From contig JABDMH010000012.1 in assembly GCA_013001595.1 (NCBI GenBank), forward strand, positions 1 through 64,000: 64,000 nucleotides of DNA. The letters are read 5' to 3'. Positions 46,401 to 54,443 of the stretch are shown piece by piece. Source of the stretch: Saprospiraceae bacterium (lineage in GTDB: Bacteria > Bacteroidota > Bacteroidia > Chitinophagales > Saprospiraceae). The translations under genes were made by a program, and so were the position numbers. Positions within the stretch are counted from its first letter, which is position 1; the number at the start of each line of letters is the position of its first letter. Under the pieces are notes generated by a model, which made no database searches, was not told where the DNA came from, and saw nothing but the letters and a program-made list of their open reading frames with translations.

Positions 46401-46463
46401 GCGGATGCTGGATCATATCCCAATGGCAAGACATGGACTTTTGGACTTAACCTGATTTTTTAG
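43407..46463 (+). CDS. SusC/RagA-family TonB-linked outer-membrane transporter
   Basis: The ATG at 43407 is preferred because it opens directly on a signal peptide (MKYTIIVFVYLMTICCFQSI). The 1018-residue product has a carboxypeptidase-regulatory-like domain (about 45-120, ISGIVTDEGGVTLIGVNVLI), a TonB-box/plug entry typical of SusC (LQEVVVIGYGTQRKKDLTGS), the plug signature NDPLYVVDGF and a barrel ending in F. It imports oligosaccharides captured by its SusD partner, encoded 47 bases downstream. No SusR, HTCS or ECF regulator is adjacent. Confidence 0.96.
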   Translation: MKYTIIVFVYLMTICCFQSIYGNNSFSAGSMISSYEHLALKISGIVTDEGGVTLIGVNVLIKGTTKGTTTDIDGSYSIEVDDESQVLIFSYTGYVSQEISLVGRTTINVTMMEDVAQLQEVVVIGYGTQRKKDLTGSISSVDAEEYEHQPVNRLDQILQGRTAGVNVTSSSGAPGGTTSIRIRGANSINGNNDPLYVVDGFVGADFRDVNPSDIETIQILKDASATAIYGSRGSNGVVLITTKSGKVGEPKLSVTARYITSEILDTWDVLDAQTFAEIANERARTLGTSESFTSADISRFASEGGTDWQDELLRTGTGQEYQVDYSGGSDAITYFISGNYFDQDGIIINSDYKRYSLRTNIKANLTDKLKANLKMNFIRRENNNTGGGGNTSGSIAGALAWAPTTPARDENGILTVRDPISSIKGNPIELALNDAINESNTLNANGGFQYEIIEGLIADVSFGISYANTQVKNFSAGSISNNSSARRGSMENIFLQNTNSLNYRRVFNSVHRIEATAVVEHQTLQNDQVFTNASGLQFPDLRFDNITLANSLTADANRSKQTIRSYIGRFNYSYANKYLITAAIRADGSSKFRGDNQFGSFPSLALGWRVSEEGFMQGGNFFDDLKIRGSYGQTGSQAVPVFGTITSFNTSNFDAGTSFTNGQLTSGIKIGNPGNQNLKWETTEQFNVGADMEILNSRIGITLDYFQKNTTDLLLNEPLPQYSGGGSIFRNLGEVENKGFEFSISAAIINKPDFGWSSSFNVSFLTNEVVSIGDREQIFIDGNAGAGLTNLPEGVILPGFSLSNYWGLKYLGVWQTNEADQAATFGNVPGDSKYEDINNDGVIGGDDYQIIGTGLPDKLFGWNNTFDYKNFSLNVFFQSMLGFDKWNFTYAQAVMASADAREVTHVDIINRWSSSNTGSEIPAFSASDVAEIQSSRFVESGDFVRLKNLSLSYRFPEDLLPGIGGSVMIGANNLLTITNYGGIDPETYSNLGPSDARGADAGSYPNGKTWTFGLNLIF

Positions 46464-46510
46464 AATTATCATTCGTTTGGATGACATTAAAGGATTTAAA
46501 GAATTTACAA

Positions 46511-47974
46511 ATGAAAAATATACTATTACTAATATCACTAGCCCTAATAACATTTTCTTGCAGCGATTTCTTGGAAGAAGATATTTCCGCCCAGATCACT
46601 TCAGAGAGTGGTGCGCTTAATAATGAAAGTGGCCTTACGGCAGCATTAGCTGGTGCATATAAACCTTTGACTAGTACTTGGGGCAGCGGACTCGGTAATG
46701 CTTCTACGCAAGCAATCCTAATGGGTAGTGATGACCTTACTACCCACAAGGCCAGTAATAAAGCTGATTTTCGAGAATTTGATCAGTTTAAAGTGGCTCA
46801 ACAAAATGGAAGACTTCCATTTGTGTGGAGCGGTGCCTATAAGTCCATTCAAGGAGCCAACAACATCATTGCCAATTATCAAAAGGCTACAGGAGGTCAA
46901 GAGGTAATAAACCAGATCGCTGGCGAAGCTTATTTTTTGCGTGCCTACAATTATTTCTGGATTGTTCGCCTATGGGGTCAAGCTCCCCTGGTTTTGGAAA
47001 CGCACGTCTTTGACGAAGTTATACTAGAAGTGAATAGTAGTGACGAAACTCAGATCTATAATCAGATCCTTTCTGATTTGGAAAATGCGATCACTTTAAT
47101 GGGTAATACGAAGCCGGCTCCTGGCAGGGCAAGTATAGGCACGGCCAAGGCAGTACTTGCGGAGGTCTATCTACAAATGGCAGGATGGCCATTGAATGAC
47201 AACAGCAAATATGCACTTGCCGCCAGCACCGCAAAAGAGGTGATAGATAATGAAGAAACCTATGGCTTTGGACTGATGGATAATTTCGTGGACTTATGGC
47301 CAAGCCCGACAGTCAACAATGATGGAAATAAAGAAGAGGTGTTTGCACTAAACTTTTGGGCTGGTGACTGGTACAATGGCAACGCTGCTTATGGCCTACC
47401 TGCCAGACCCAGTGACGAGGGAGGATGGGATGACTACTTTTCGGAAATTACCTTCTTCGAGGAATTTCCTGAGGGAGTCAGAAAGGAGATTACTTTCCAG
47501 ACAGAATTAGCCGATGGAACACCATGGCAAAGTTTCTCAACGGGAAGGCCATACTATCAAAAGTTACAGGGCCCAGATCCCAACTGGCTTAATGCCATTT
47601 CATTGCCCCTTGAAAGAATGGCAGAACTATACCTAATATATGCCGAAGCCCAAATCGTTTCAACAGGGAATACCTCCGACCCTTCTGCATTGGAAGCTGT
47701 CAATAAAATCAGACGCCGGTCTCAGGGATTACCCATTCATACTCCAGATGCTTCCGTGGATTGGACAGAAGCCACTCAGGAAATGATTGTACAAGAAAAA
47801 GCATGGGAATTTGCTGGAGAATATTGCAGATGGTTTGATCTGGTGAGATTACAGATGGTGGAAGAAGTAGTTGCGAAAAAAAATCCTGATGATTTGCAGC
47901 CCCTGGGAGCCATCCAATATTATGTCCCACTCCCTGCAAGTGAGACACTGGCCAACCCAAACTTGATTAGGTAA
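46511..47974 (+). CDS. SusD/RagB-family surface glycan-binding lipoprotein
   Basis: The ATG at 46511 gives MKNILLLISLALITFSC, a lipoprotein signal with the lipidated Cys at residue 17. The 487-residue product has the SusD helical TPR scaffold, seen in GEAYFLRAYNYFWIVRLWGQ and the C-terminal KAWEFAGEYCRWFDLVRLQ. It forms the lid of the SusC transporter and binds glycan on the cell surface. It follows susC directly and is followed by a strong hairpin. Confidence 0.95.
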   Translation: MKNILLLISLALITFSCSDFLEEDISAQITSESGALNNESGLTAALAGAYKPLTSTWGSGLGNASTQAILMGSDDLTTHKASNKADFREFDQFKVAQQNGRLPFVWSGAYKSIQGANNIIANYQKATGGQEVINQIAGEAYFLRAYNYFWIVRLWGQAPLVLETHVFDEVILEVNSSDETQIYNQILSDLENAITLMGNTKPAPGRASIGTAKAVLAEVYLQMAGWPLNDNSKYALAASTAKEVIDNEETYGFGLMDNFVDLWPSPTVNNDGNKEEVFALNFWAGDWYNGNAAYGLPARPSDEGGWDDYFSEITFFEEFPEGVRKEITFQTELADGTPWQSFSTGRPYYQKLQGPDPNWLNAISLPLERMAELYLIYAEAQIVSTGNTSDPSALEAVNKIRRRSQGLPIHTPDASVDWTEATQEMIVQEKAWEFAGEYCRWFDLVRLQMVEEVVAKKNPDDLQPLGAIQYYVPLPASETLANPNLIR

Positions 47975-47982
47975 TAATAGAG

Positions 47983-48036
47983 CAGCACCTCTTTGTTATT
48001 GATTGATTAGTCAATGGATGACTTAAAGAGGTGCTG
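47983..48036 (+). terminator. Strong hairpin after susD, probable terminator or mRNA 3' end
   Basis: CAGCACCTCTTT (47983-47994) and AAAGAGGTGCTG (48025-48036) form a perfect 12-bp stem. The 30-base loop holds a smaller inner stem (ATTGA with TCAAT). Only a weak T-tract follows, so a transcript-stabilising hairpin is also possible. Confidence 0.65.
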
Positions 48037-48255
48037 TCCTTTAGAAGGTGTGACTGATTGCCGTGACAGAGTGTTTATTCAAATCAATAGGATTCTAACG
48101 CATTCATTCTTCCATCAAATCCTATCTCATCTAGACAGTTGGCAGTTTTTGTGGTAAGCAAAGGATAACAAATTGTAAATATCTATGGCGCCCAAAAAAC
48201 ACAAAGTGGATTTTCAGTCCCAAATAGCAGAATAGTTGATTCGAGTATATGTCGT

Positions 48256-50649
48256 TTAATCCGGGATGTTGATCTTTTCCACTTCACCCGACTTGAGATG
48301 ATATTCCAAATTCAGAAGGGGTAGCGAGGTTTTTTGATCATTGCTGATGCGAATTGTCCCTGTCCACTCATCGGCACCACTATATCCCGATACGGTAACA
48401 TGGTCATTATTAACACTAACTTCACAAGCTGGATATTTACCATCTTCCTTAATCATCATGACTGCCACGATTATACGCTGATCAGCCATTTCACGAGTCG
48501 ATGCAGCTAAGTGCCACTCCTTTGGCGGAGGATCGGTCGTTACCATAGGGTAGTCCTGCTTTGGATCAATGGGCCATTCATTACTCAATGAGAAATCGAA
48601 CATTCCAGAGGTCACGAGATGAGTCTTCATACCTTCTTCATATCGAGACGATTCAATGAGCTGGTGATTCTGATGCAAGACCATTTGTTCCCTTCCATGC
48701 ATCAACCAATCCACAGAAAAAGGTTTCGATGCCGACAAGTCATCAATGACCAATATGACAGACGGTCGAATCATGATCACATGTCGTTCAAACTTATCCA
48801 GCTGATTGCCATAGCATTTTTGCGCATCGCCTACGACATAGCCTAGGTGTTCAGTGCTTTTGAAATCCACCAATTGTCCATGAGCAGTTGCATCCCGGTC
48901 AATCTGGCCCTTGCCGTTAATCAACAAGGCATTGTGTGCGATGGTAAGATTTGTGTATTCGAAATGAAAAGGAGACTGATGTTGCGGATAGCGCGCTCCA
49001 CTGGGTTGTGCTAGCGCTTTGCCGCCTTTCATTATGGCAAAGCTATTCTGATCGGCATGGCTATGGCTAACCGGTCCAAAAGGTGAACTTTTAAACAAAA
49101 TCATAAGATCATTCTTCGGATCCAGAATGTCCGTATGTAAGGCTGCCCAGCCAACTCCGAAAAAAGCCTTGTCCGGAGGCAGAAACTCCGGTTTCTCAGG
49201 GGAAAGATCATCTTCTAAAATGAGGCGATGCATAACTCCCAAACGAGTGGTCTTTTCCTTCATACCGGCAAGTTCTTCGATCCACCAGCGTACTTGCGGA
49301 TCCTGATATTGGAGCGAATGAAAGTGCAGTATGGAATATAAATCACCGGCGCGGTCTGATAGAGCATTATGCTCAGCGTCTCCAAAGGGTGTGATCTCTC
49401 CAAGGGGAGAAGTACAGTACATGAGAAAATAGCGCATATTGCGGAAGTATGACTTCTTCCATAGGTTATAGCCGGTGGAATTCTTCAGCGATTGTAAAGG
49501 CGTAATAAATCGGTCATTATATGACAGTACATAGTTTATACCTTCTGCCCAACCACCATCTTTGCCACCCCAATGAGGAAATACGGTCAACAATGCGCGC
49601 ATGGCATAGTCCATCCAGATCTGTGCTCGTTCTTCTTCAGCCAAGACAATGGCGAATTCCACTAGGTAGCCTGGCAGTCGGCCATCATGGCTGTAAGCAG
49701 ATTTGTGGAGAAAGTCACGTCGCTCTAGCCTTGCTAACATTTGGTCTCCTCTAGCAAGGAGCATTTGACGTATTGCTTCACGTTCATCACCTGTAAGCAG
49801 ATCATATAGCCAGTCATAGCCCTGAGCTGAAGTACGAGCAATTCGAAGTCCAATTTCATCAAATCCTTCCTCCAGGGATGCTATACCGTCCAATTCCCAA
49901 TCCAGTACATTGAGGAGATGTTTCTTTGCCGCATGTCCGTATTTTTTCTCTCCAGTAAGTAAATAAGTCAGTGCAAGAGAGATCATACCACGATTATATA
50001 CTGCCGTAAATTTGTGATAGGAAGCGCGATAAGCCGTACGTCTCATGGGGTATTCAGTTTCTTTGTCGTACTTATCAAAGTCTGGCTTTTCCATTAGTTC
50101 TAGCCGCAATGACTGATCTGCCACCTTCCTTAAGTACGAGTAGGCCTCACTGCGAGAATCTTCGAGTGAGGCACGAATGTCCAGCAGTTTAGCATGGGGA
50201 AATAATAAGCGCGGATGGTTAGAAGGCACCCGATTTAACAGCTGACCTGGATCTATCCACGGCAGTTCATAAGCATCTTTGGCAATGTTAAAATACTGAG
50301 CCGGTCGCGTTGTCAGAACCCGCTGTTGTTTGTCCAATGCATCAACGAACCAACGATAATTTCCCTCTGGTAATACCAGACTCGGAACGTGAACAGGATC
50401 GCGAAGCAATCCAGACTGGTAGACTCTTTCACCGGCTTCACTTTCAATGCTTAATCGATAACTAACCTTATTACGAGGTGCTGCACGCCACCAACAGAAT
50501 CCTGGTGGTGATACATCGAGTACTTCACCGGGGAGGGGTCGATTAAAATTGGCATTTAATGGCTGCTCTGATGGAAACTCCGTCTGACCTAAACTAGTCC
50601 CCATTATTAATTGGATAAAAGCGAAGACTTGCAGCAAAGAATGTTTCAT
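48256..50649 (-). CDS. Heparinase II/III-like polysaccharide lyase (DUF4962 N-terminal type)
   Basis: The 797-residue exported protein has a signal peptide (about 1-21). An N-terminal Ig-like region (about 35-120) is followed by an alpha/alpha-toroid DUF4962-like domain (about 140-480) and a C-terminal heparinase II/III-like beta-sandwich (about 500-790). SHSHADQNSF at 528-537 contains the His-rich motif shared by heparinase II, chondroitinase and oligoalginate-lyase relatives, and it precedes AIMKGGKALAQPSG. Such enzymes cleave uronic-acid-containing polysaccharides by beta-elimination. It lies opposite susC/susD, tail to tail, and probably belongs to the same utilisation locus. The substrate (alginate, glycosaminoglycan, ulvan-like) cannot be determined. 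Confidence 0.85.
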   Translation of the reverse strand: MKHSLLQVFAFIQLIMGTSLGQTEFPSEQPLNANFNRPLPGEVLDVSPPGFCWWRAAPRNKVSYRLSIESEAGERVYQSGLLRDPVHVPSLVLPEGNYRWFVDALDKQQRVLTTRPAQYFNIAKDAYELPWIDPGQLLNRVPSNHPRLLFPHAKLLDIRASLEDSRSEAYSYLRKVADQSLRLELMEKPDFDKYDKETEYPMRRTAYRASYHKFTAVYNRGMISLALTYLLTGEKKYGHAAKKHLLNVLDWELDGIASLEEGFDEIGLRIARTSAQGYDWLYDLLTGDEREAIRQMLLARGDQMLARLERRDFLHKSAYSHDGRLPGYLVEFAIVLAEEERAQIWMDYAMRALLTVFPHWGGKDGGWAEGINYVLSYNDRFITPLQSLKNSTGYNLWKKSYFRNMRYFLMYCTSPLGEITPFGDAEHNALSDRAGDLYSILHFHSLQYQDPQVRWWIEELAGMKEKTTRLGVMHRLILEDDLSPEKPEFLPPDKAFFGVGWAALHTDILDPKNDLMILFKSSPFGPVSHSHADQNSFAIMKGGKALAQPSGARYPQHQSPFHFEYTNLTIAHNALLINGKGQIDRDATAHGQLVDFKSTEHLGYVVGDAQKCYGNQLDKFERHVIMIRPSVILVIDDLSASKPFSVDWLMHGREQMVLHQNHQLIESSRYEEGMKTHLVTSGMFDFSLSNEWPIDPKQDYPMVTTDPPPKEWHLAASTREMADQRIIVAVMMIKEDGKYPACEVSVNNDHVTVSGYSGADEWTGTIRISNDQKTSLPLLNLEYHLKSGEVEKINIPD

Positions 50650-51093
50650 ATTATGATGCTTACATGGGATTGATAGACATTAGTTATAAATGTAATACTT
50701 CTTCTGACCAAAATTCATAGCTATTGAAGATCGAATAATTGAGATTTTCGCATGGAGCTATCATTGGAAACTTAGACAGGTATTATTATGGTTCAACTCA
50801 TTTGTCAACTCAGTCTAGGTTGTTGAAGCATAATAGTGGCCACTATGGTTGAAATACCTTTACTTGTAAAGCTGACGATTGGGGGTTAAATTTAGAAATT
50901 CCATGTTCCATATAATCTCAGTGCACATAGGATTGAAATGCATTTGAAGTGGATGAAGAGCTCTAAATATGTACGAACTCTGATCAAGTCTCCAGAGTTA
51001 ATAGCAGGATTACAAAATCGCTTTCGTTGAAAAGTCTCTGGACTCTTGGTCTGGTATGTAAGTTAGATTTGATAACTTTATGGTCGGTTGGGA
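50650..51093. other. 444-bp intergenic region between lyase gene and tRNA
   Basis: The upstream region of the minus-strand lyase gene and of the tRNA shows no ORF, repeat or recognisable promoter match. Confidence 0.5.
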
Positions 51094-51167
51094 GGTCCCA
51101 TAGCTCAGTTGGTTAGAGCACCTGACTCATAATCAGGGGGTCCAAGGTTCGAGCCCTTGTGGGACCA
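51094..51167 (+). tRNA. tRNA with CAT anticodon (elongator Met or Ile2)
   Basis: A complete 74-base cloverleaf is present. The acceptor stem is GGTCCCA/TGGGACC, the D arm GCTC...GAGC, the anticodon stem-loop CCTGA-CTCATAA-TCAGG, and the T arm CAAGG-TTCGAGC-CCTTG. Discriminator A is present and CCA is not encoded. CAT is read as Met unless C34 becomes lysidine (Ile2); C4-G69 and C5-G68, which help TilS recognition in E. coli, are both present here, so Ile2 is a real possibility. A degraded integrase-bearing element follows directly. Confidence 0.97.
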
Positions 51168-51270
51168 CTCTGATTTTCAAGAGGTTACGGTGATTTCAAC
51201 ATTGTGCCTTTTTTTAATTTGCAACAATTTGCAAACAAAAGCAGCCCGAAAGTGGGTTATTGAGGTTAAA

Positions 51271-51606
51271 TCAAGAATTATCCATTGATGTGAATCTTTT
51301 TGACTCTGCCACCCTCAGAAACAATGAGAGAATCTCCATCCATTGAGGAAGGATAAACAACTTGCAGATATTGTCGCAACCTTTCATCGGGAATGTATAT
51401 CTCCCGTTGGCACTCGGCATACCAGATGCACTTTCACTAAAAGAGATTGTGATTTCATCAGAGCTGGTGGAGCAGTCATTGAAATGCTGCCACCTAAGGG
51501 TATAGCTTTGACCTGGAGAACCAGTGAATTGTGACTGAGGATTGGAGAAATCATTGATTATGCCACCTGTTCCGCTGATAATCTCCCACCTTCCCTGAGA
51601 TTCCAC
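51271..51606 (-). pseudogene. Frameshifted fragment of a secreted Ig-like/surface protein
   Basis: The first part (GRWEIISGTGGIINDFSNPQ, then GSPGQSYTLRWQHFNDC) resembles the Ig-like modules of large Bacteroidota surface proteins. At about 51410-51430 sense shifts to another frame. Read there, the DNA gives ECQREIYIPDERLRQYLQVV, the start of a leucine-rich adhesin module, and ends at a stop near 51275. The in-frame tail after MPSANG is therefore frameshifted sequence. No signal peptide or promoter is visible. It is part of the remnant region between the tRNA and the integrase fragment. Confidence 0.5.
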
Positions 51607-51697
51607 TCTGGTGCATTTCCAGTCAAAGTGATGGTTTGGTTCATTATTGCGAATAAATCTGTCCCCGCATCAGCCACTGATGTCTCTATTTATGGCT

Positions 51698-51817
51698 TCA
51701 GTAAGGTACAACGGGTGAATGGTCCATTCTGTTGTCACAATCCTTCGTGACCTTGGAGCAACCGGTGACAGGATTCCATGTTTTACCTGTCCATTCTATT
51801 TTACTTTCTTTTTTCAT
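51698..51817 (-). pseudogene. N-terminal fragment of a DUF5131 (phage Gp37/Gp68) protein
   Basis: A 39-residue frame begins [20 protein letters not shown], matching the start of DUF5131 phage-type proteins (I-E-W-T-x-x-T-W-N-P-x-x-G-C). It continues SKVTKDCDN, but the family's CDNCYA continuation is lost: the frame runs [10 protein letters not shown] to a stop. Full proteins are around 230 residues or more, so this is a truncated relic. DUF5131 is frequent in phages and integrated elements, in agreement with the neighbouring integrase remnant. Confidence 0.6.
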
Positions 51818-51839
51818 GAGAAAAATTTTAATTAAAAAA

Positions 51840-52019
51840 TTACCGCAAGGTTGAATTCTGGAAAAGCAATTCCTCGATCGAGGGCTTATGGTAGTAGACC
51901 TTGTTTCCTATCATGGAATGGTGGATGACTCCCTGTTTCCGTAACTTCCAGAGAGTGGTCCTCTTCATTCCCAAGTATTCTTGAGTCTCCTCTTCCGTTA
52001 GCCAGATCTTTGTTTCCAT
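51840..52019 (-). CDS. Small excisionase-like helix-turn-helix protein
   Basis: The 59-residue product starts [20 protein letters not shown] and continues [32 protein letters not shown]. This is the HTH_17/MerR-like excisionase fold: a winged helix recognising DNA, with a Y-Y-x-K-P-S-I-E-E-L tail. It lies 42 bases downstream of the integrase fragment on the same strand, the usual int-xis arrangement of Bacteroidota elements. The frame is intact, so it may still be expressed. Confidence 0.75.
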   Translation of the reverse strand: METKIWLTEEETQEYLGMKRTTLWKLRKQGVIHHSMIGNKVYYHKPSIEELLFQNSTLR

Positions 52020-52061
52020 AATTTGCGGTTTATAACAGCAAATTTGGCCTGAAACCTTTGG

Positions 52062-52560
52062 CTACGGTAGTGAGTAGGGGTGAGCGCACCCTAGGATGTC
52101 ATCCCACTTGTCTATGGCTGCATCCTTCCTTTTGTCGAGGATATTGGTATAGATCTGAGTAGTCTTTAGGTCTTTGTGACCTAGAATTTTCCCCACTACT
52201 TTAGTGGTGATGTCATTAGATAGGCTAATCGTTGCCCATGTGTGCCGGGCAGTGTGCATGCTGATTTTTTTGGGTATCTCAGCTTTCTTGGCTAGCATCT
52301 TTAGGACCTTATTGGCATAGGCATTCTTGGCTGAGATCTCATTTAAGAGCCTTCCTCTGCCTTTGAGAAGAGGAAACACATATTCTCCACCTTGGTAGCG
52401 ATTGATGATCTCTAAAGCCAGTCCCGGTAACTTAAATGAAATGACATCATTTGTCTTCGCAGCTCTGAACTCTACCCGGGCTCCATCTCTAATCTGGATC
52501 ATTTGTGGCCTGAGGTTTCTAAAGCTGTATCGGAACAGAATAAGAAGGCCGGTATGCCAT
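52062..52560 (-). pseudogene. 5'-truncated tyrosine recombinase (integrase) remnant
   Basis: The intact frame from the ATG at 52502 encodes 146 residues of the catalytic domain: AKTNDVISFKLPGLALEIIN, ISMHTARHTWATISL (the H-x-x-R box), and LGHKDLKTTQIYT with the nucleophilic Tyr. Upstream in frame is HTGLLILFRYSFRNLRP, where the family reads HTGLR-F/Y-S-D; about four codons seem inserted at the first catalytic Arg. Beyond about 52560 nothing integrase-like remains. The SAM-like DNA-binding domain is gone, so the protein cannot be a working integrase. Confidence 0.8.
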
Positions 52561-52727
52561 ATCGGAGAGCCTTAAAAACTGGTAGTGCGGATTAGTCATT
52601 TGGCTGAGAGAACTGCACAAGCATAGCCTCTTGTTATTAGGTTACATGGTCTAGTGAGTGCTATTGTGAAGCTTTGCTGCCTATGTTTCCCAGGTTTACA
52701 TTTTTTTAGGAAGTCTAGATACCGTCC

Positions 52728-53489
52728 TTACCCTCTGTTCACCATGATTTTGATGGTACTTACGGAATTCGCATCCTCAATCCTTACGATATATAAACCC
52801 GATGGCCACTGATTAATCTCTACAGAGTTCATGACTCCTCCGTCGTTTCTAAATGTGTTTCTAAAAATCAAAGTACCGCGCAGATCATAAATAGCTACAT
52901 CAGTGGTTTCTGGTATCTTGTCTTTATCGAGGTATCTAATCTGTATTTGATCATAGGCGGGATTTGGAAATACGTCGATGTTCAGTGGTGAGGCAATACA
53001 GTGGTTCAACTTTCTAAATTGAGACAGGATCATTTTTTCATCTTCAGCAGATTGAATTTTCCCCCTGACTTTGTTTCCCCTAACCCTCAAAGGTTCAGGA
53101 GCACATATGCTGAATTGAGTTGTTGTGCTCGTGTCTGCATTTATCCAGACAGCAAATATGAGTTCATCTCCCTTCTCGTAGTCTTGCAGACCTCGGCCAC
53201 AATCTGCTCCGTTTCCTTCCCTGATGATGATGGTTGAGTGGGAGTGTGGATTATGGAAGGACTCTAGAATTTGCAGGGTCAAAAACCGCCTTCTTTCCCA
53301 TGGATCTTCCCTATTGGATATCTTCCTGACTCTTGCTCTAACGACCAAAACATTACTGCTGTCGTAAGAAAGATAGTTACCCACTTGTTCACAAAATGAT
53401 GCGTAACCATAACAACTACAACCCCATGATATATTGACATGGATTAGGAAGAAGCAGCAGAAAAATAGTGCTCTGATTAATATTGCCAT
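52728..53489 (-). CDS. Secreted TIMP/NTR-like protein with type IX sorting tail
   Basis: The 253-residue product has a signal peptide (MAILIRALFFCCFFLIHVNI) predicted to end at SWG, leaving CSC as the mature N terminus. That is the hallmark of TIMP/netrin-like domains, whose Cys1 contacts the zinc of target metalloproteases. NVLVVRARVRKIS, CGRGLQDYEKGDELIFAVWI and a later Cys fit the NTR pattern. The last 80 residues (IDVFPNPAYDQIQI, then VAIYDLRGTLIFRN and GLYIVRI) form a type A type IX secretion tail. Inhibitor activity is inference. Confidence 0.78.
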   Translation of the reverse strand: MAILIRALFFCCFFLIHVNISWGCSCYGYASFCEQVGNYLSYDSSNVLVVRARVRKISNREDPWERRRFLTLQILESFHNPHSHSTIIIREGNGADCGRGLQDYEKGDELIFAVWINADTSTTTQFSICAPEPLRVRGNKVRGKIQSAEDEKMILSQFRKLNHCIASPLNIDVFPNPAYDQIQIRYLDKDKIPETTDVAIYDLRGTLIFRNTFRNDGGVMNSVEINQWPSGLYIVRIEDANSVSTIKIMVNRG

Positions 53490-53636
53490 GTGAAAGATCT
53501 CCTATAACTATAGACGGAACATTTTGCGGGATCGTTGGATAATATGTGAAGTTTTATACGACCTGATTCAAAGATAATATGCGAATTTATTTATATATTT
53601 AACTCATTGTATTTGTGAGGTCTAAACAATTCAAGC

Positions 53637-54443
53637 TTGAAAACTACATTTATTGAAGACATTCTATCCAAATTGGGCATCTTAACTTCTGCATTTGCGG
53701 TGCAGTCTACGATCAGATTAGAACGGAGTGAAATTTTTTCCCAGGTTAGTTATCAGGATGATGATGTCCAGCCAGATTATCGTTTGGGGGATGTGAATGA
53801 TCAAGGTGTGAAGAACCTGATTTTTGATCTGGGAAACGTGATTGTTGATCTTGACATCGCTAAGGCTGATGAACTACTTTTTAACTTAACGGGGTCGAAG
53901 TATCAGGAGGCTGGCGATAAAGACCTCCAGATTTTTCATGATTTTGAGAAAGGACTGGTTTCTGAGTCTATCTTTCTAAACCACTTCATTAAAAAGTCTG
54001 CAGGTCGTGCACAGGCAATTGATATCATAAATGCCTGGAATTCAATGCTAGTGAATATTCCTTGGAATAGATTAGAAATGATGCGCCACCTCATGGAACA
54101 TTACCAGGTATTTATTCTAAGTAATACCAACGAAACCCACATCCGCTGGACCAACCATTATATTCAAACCCGATATCGAGAAGCAGGCTTTAAGTCATTT
54201 GTGCACCATGCGTTGTACTCCCACGATTTACAAGCTAGGAAACCGGATACCGAGATCTTCGAAAAAGTGTTGGAGACCTACAGTTTGAAACCCCAAGAGA
54301 CCGTCTTTTATGACGATAATTTGGAAAATGTTCAAGCCGCCAAACAGATTGGTATACAGGCTATCCAAGTACATCCTGAAGATGAAATTCTTGCCATGGT
54401 TGGTCATCTACCTCATGCACATGTTTCGAAAAAAGTACCGTAA
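53637..54443 (+). CDS. HAD-IA family hydrolase
   Basis: The HAD core runs from about residue 60: motif I LIFDLGNVIVDLD, motif II FILSNTNE, motif III lysine in ARKPDTEIF, and motif IV VFYDDNLENVQAAK. It is probably a small-phosphate-ester phosphatase. The TTG at 53637 adds a 57-residue extension unlike other HAD-IA proteins; an in-frame GTG at 53808 would start at VKNLIFDLG. The true start is therefore unresolved. It overlaps recX by 23 bases. Confidence 0.85.
   Translation: MKTTFIEDILSKLGILTSAFAVQSTIRLERSEIFSQVSYQDDDVQPDYRLGDVNDQGVKNLIFDLGNVIVDLDIAKADELLFNLTGSKYQEAGDKDLQIFHDFEKGLVSESIFLNHFIKKSAGRAQAIDIINAWNSMLVNIPWNRLEMMRHLMEHYQVFILSNTNETHIRWTNHYIQTRYREAGFKSFVHHALYSHDLQARKPDTEIFEKVLETYSLKPQETVFYDDNLENVQAAKQIGIQAIQVHPEDEILAMVGHLPHAHVSKKVP

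Noticed and set aside
51168..52727. A direct repeat of the tRNA 3' end marking the far attachment site
   Set aside because: No copy of the T-arm/acceptor sequence was found between the integrase remnant and the next intact gene.
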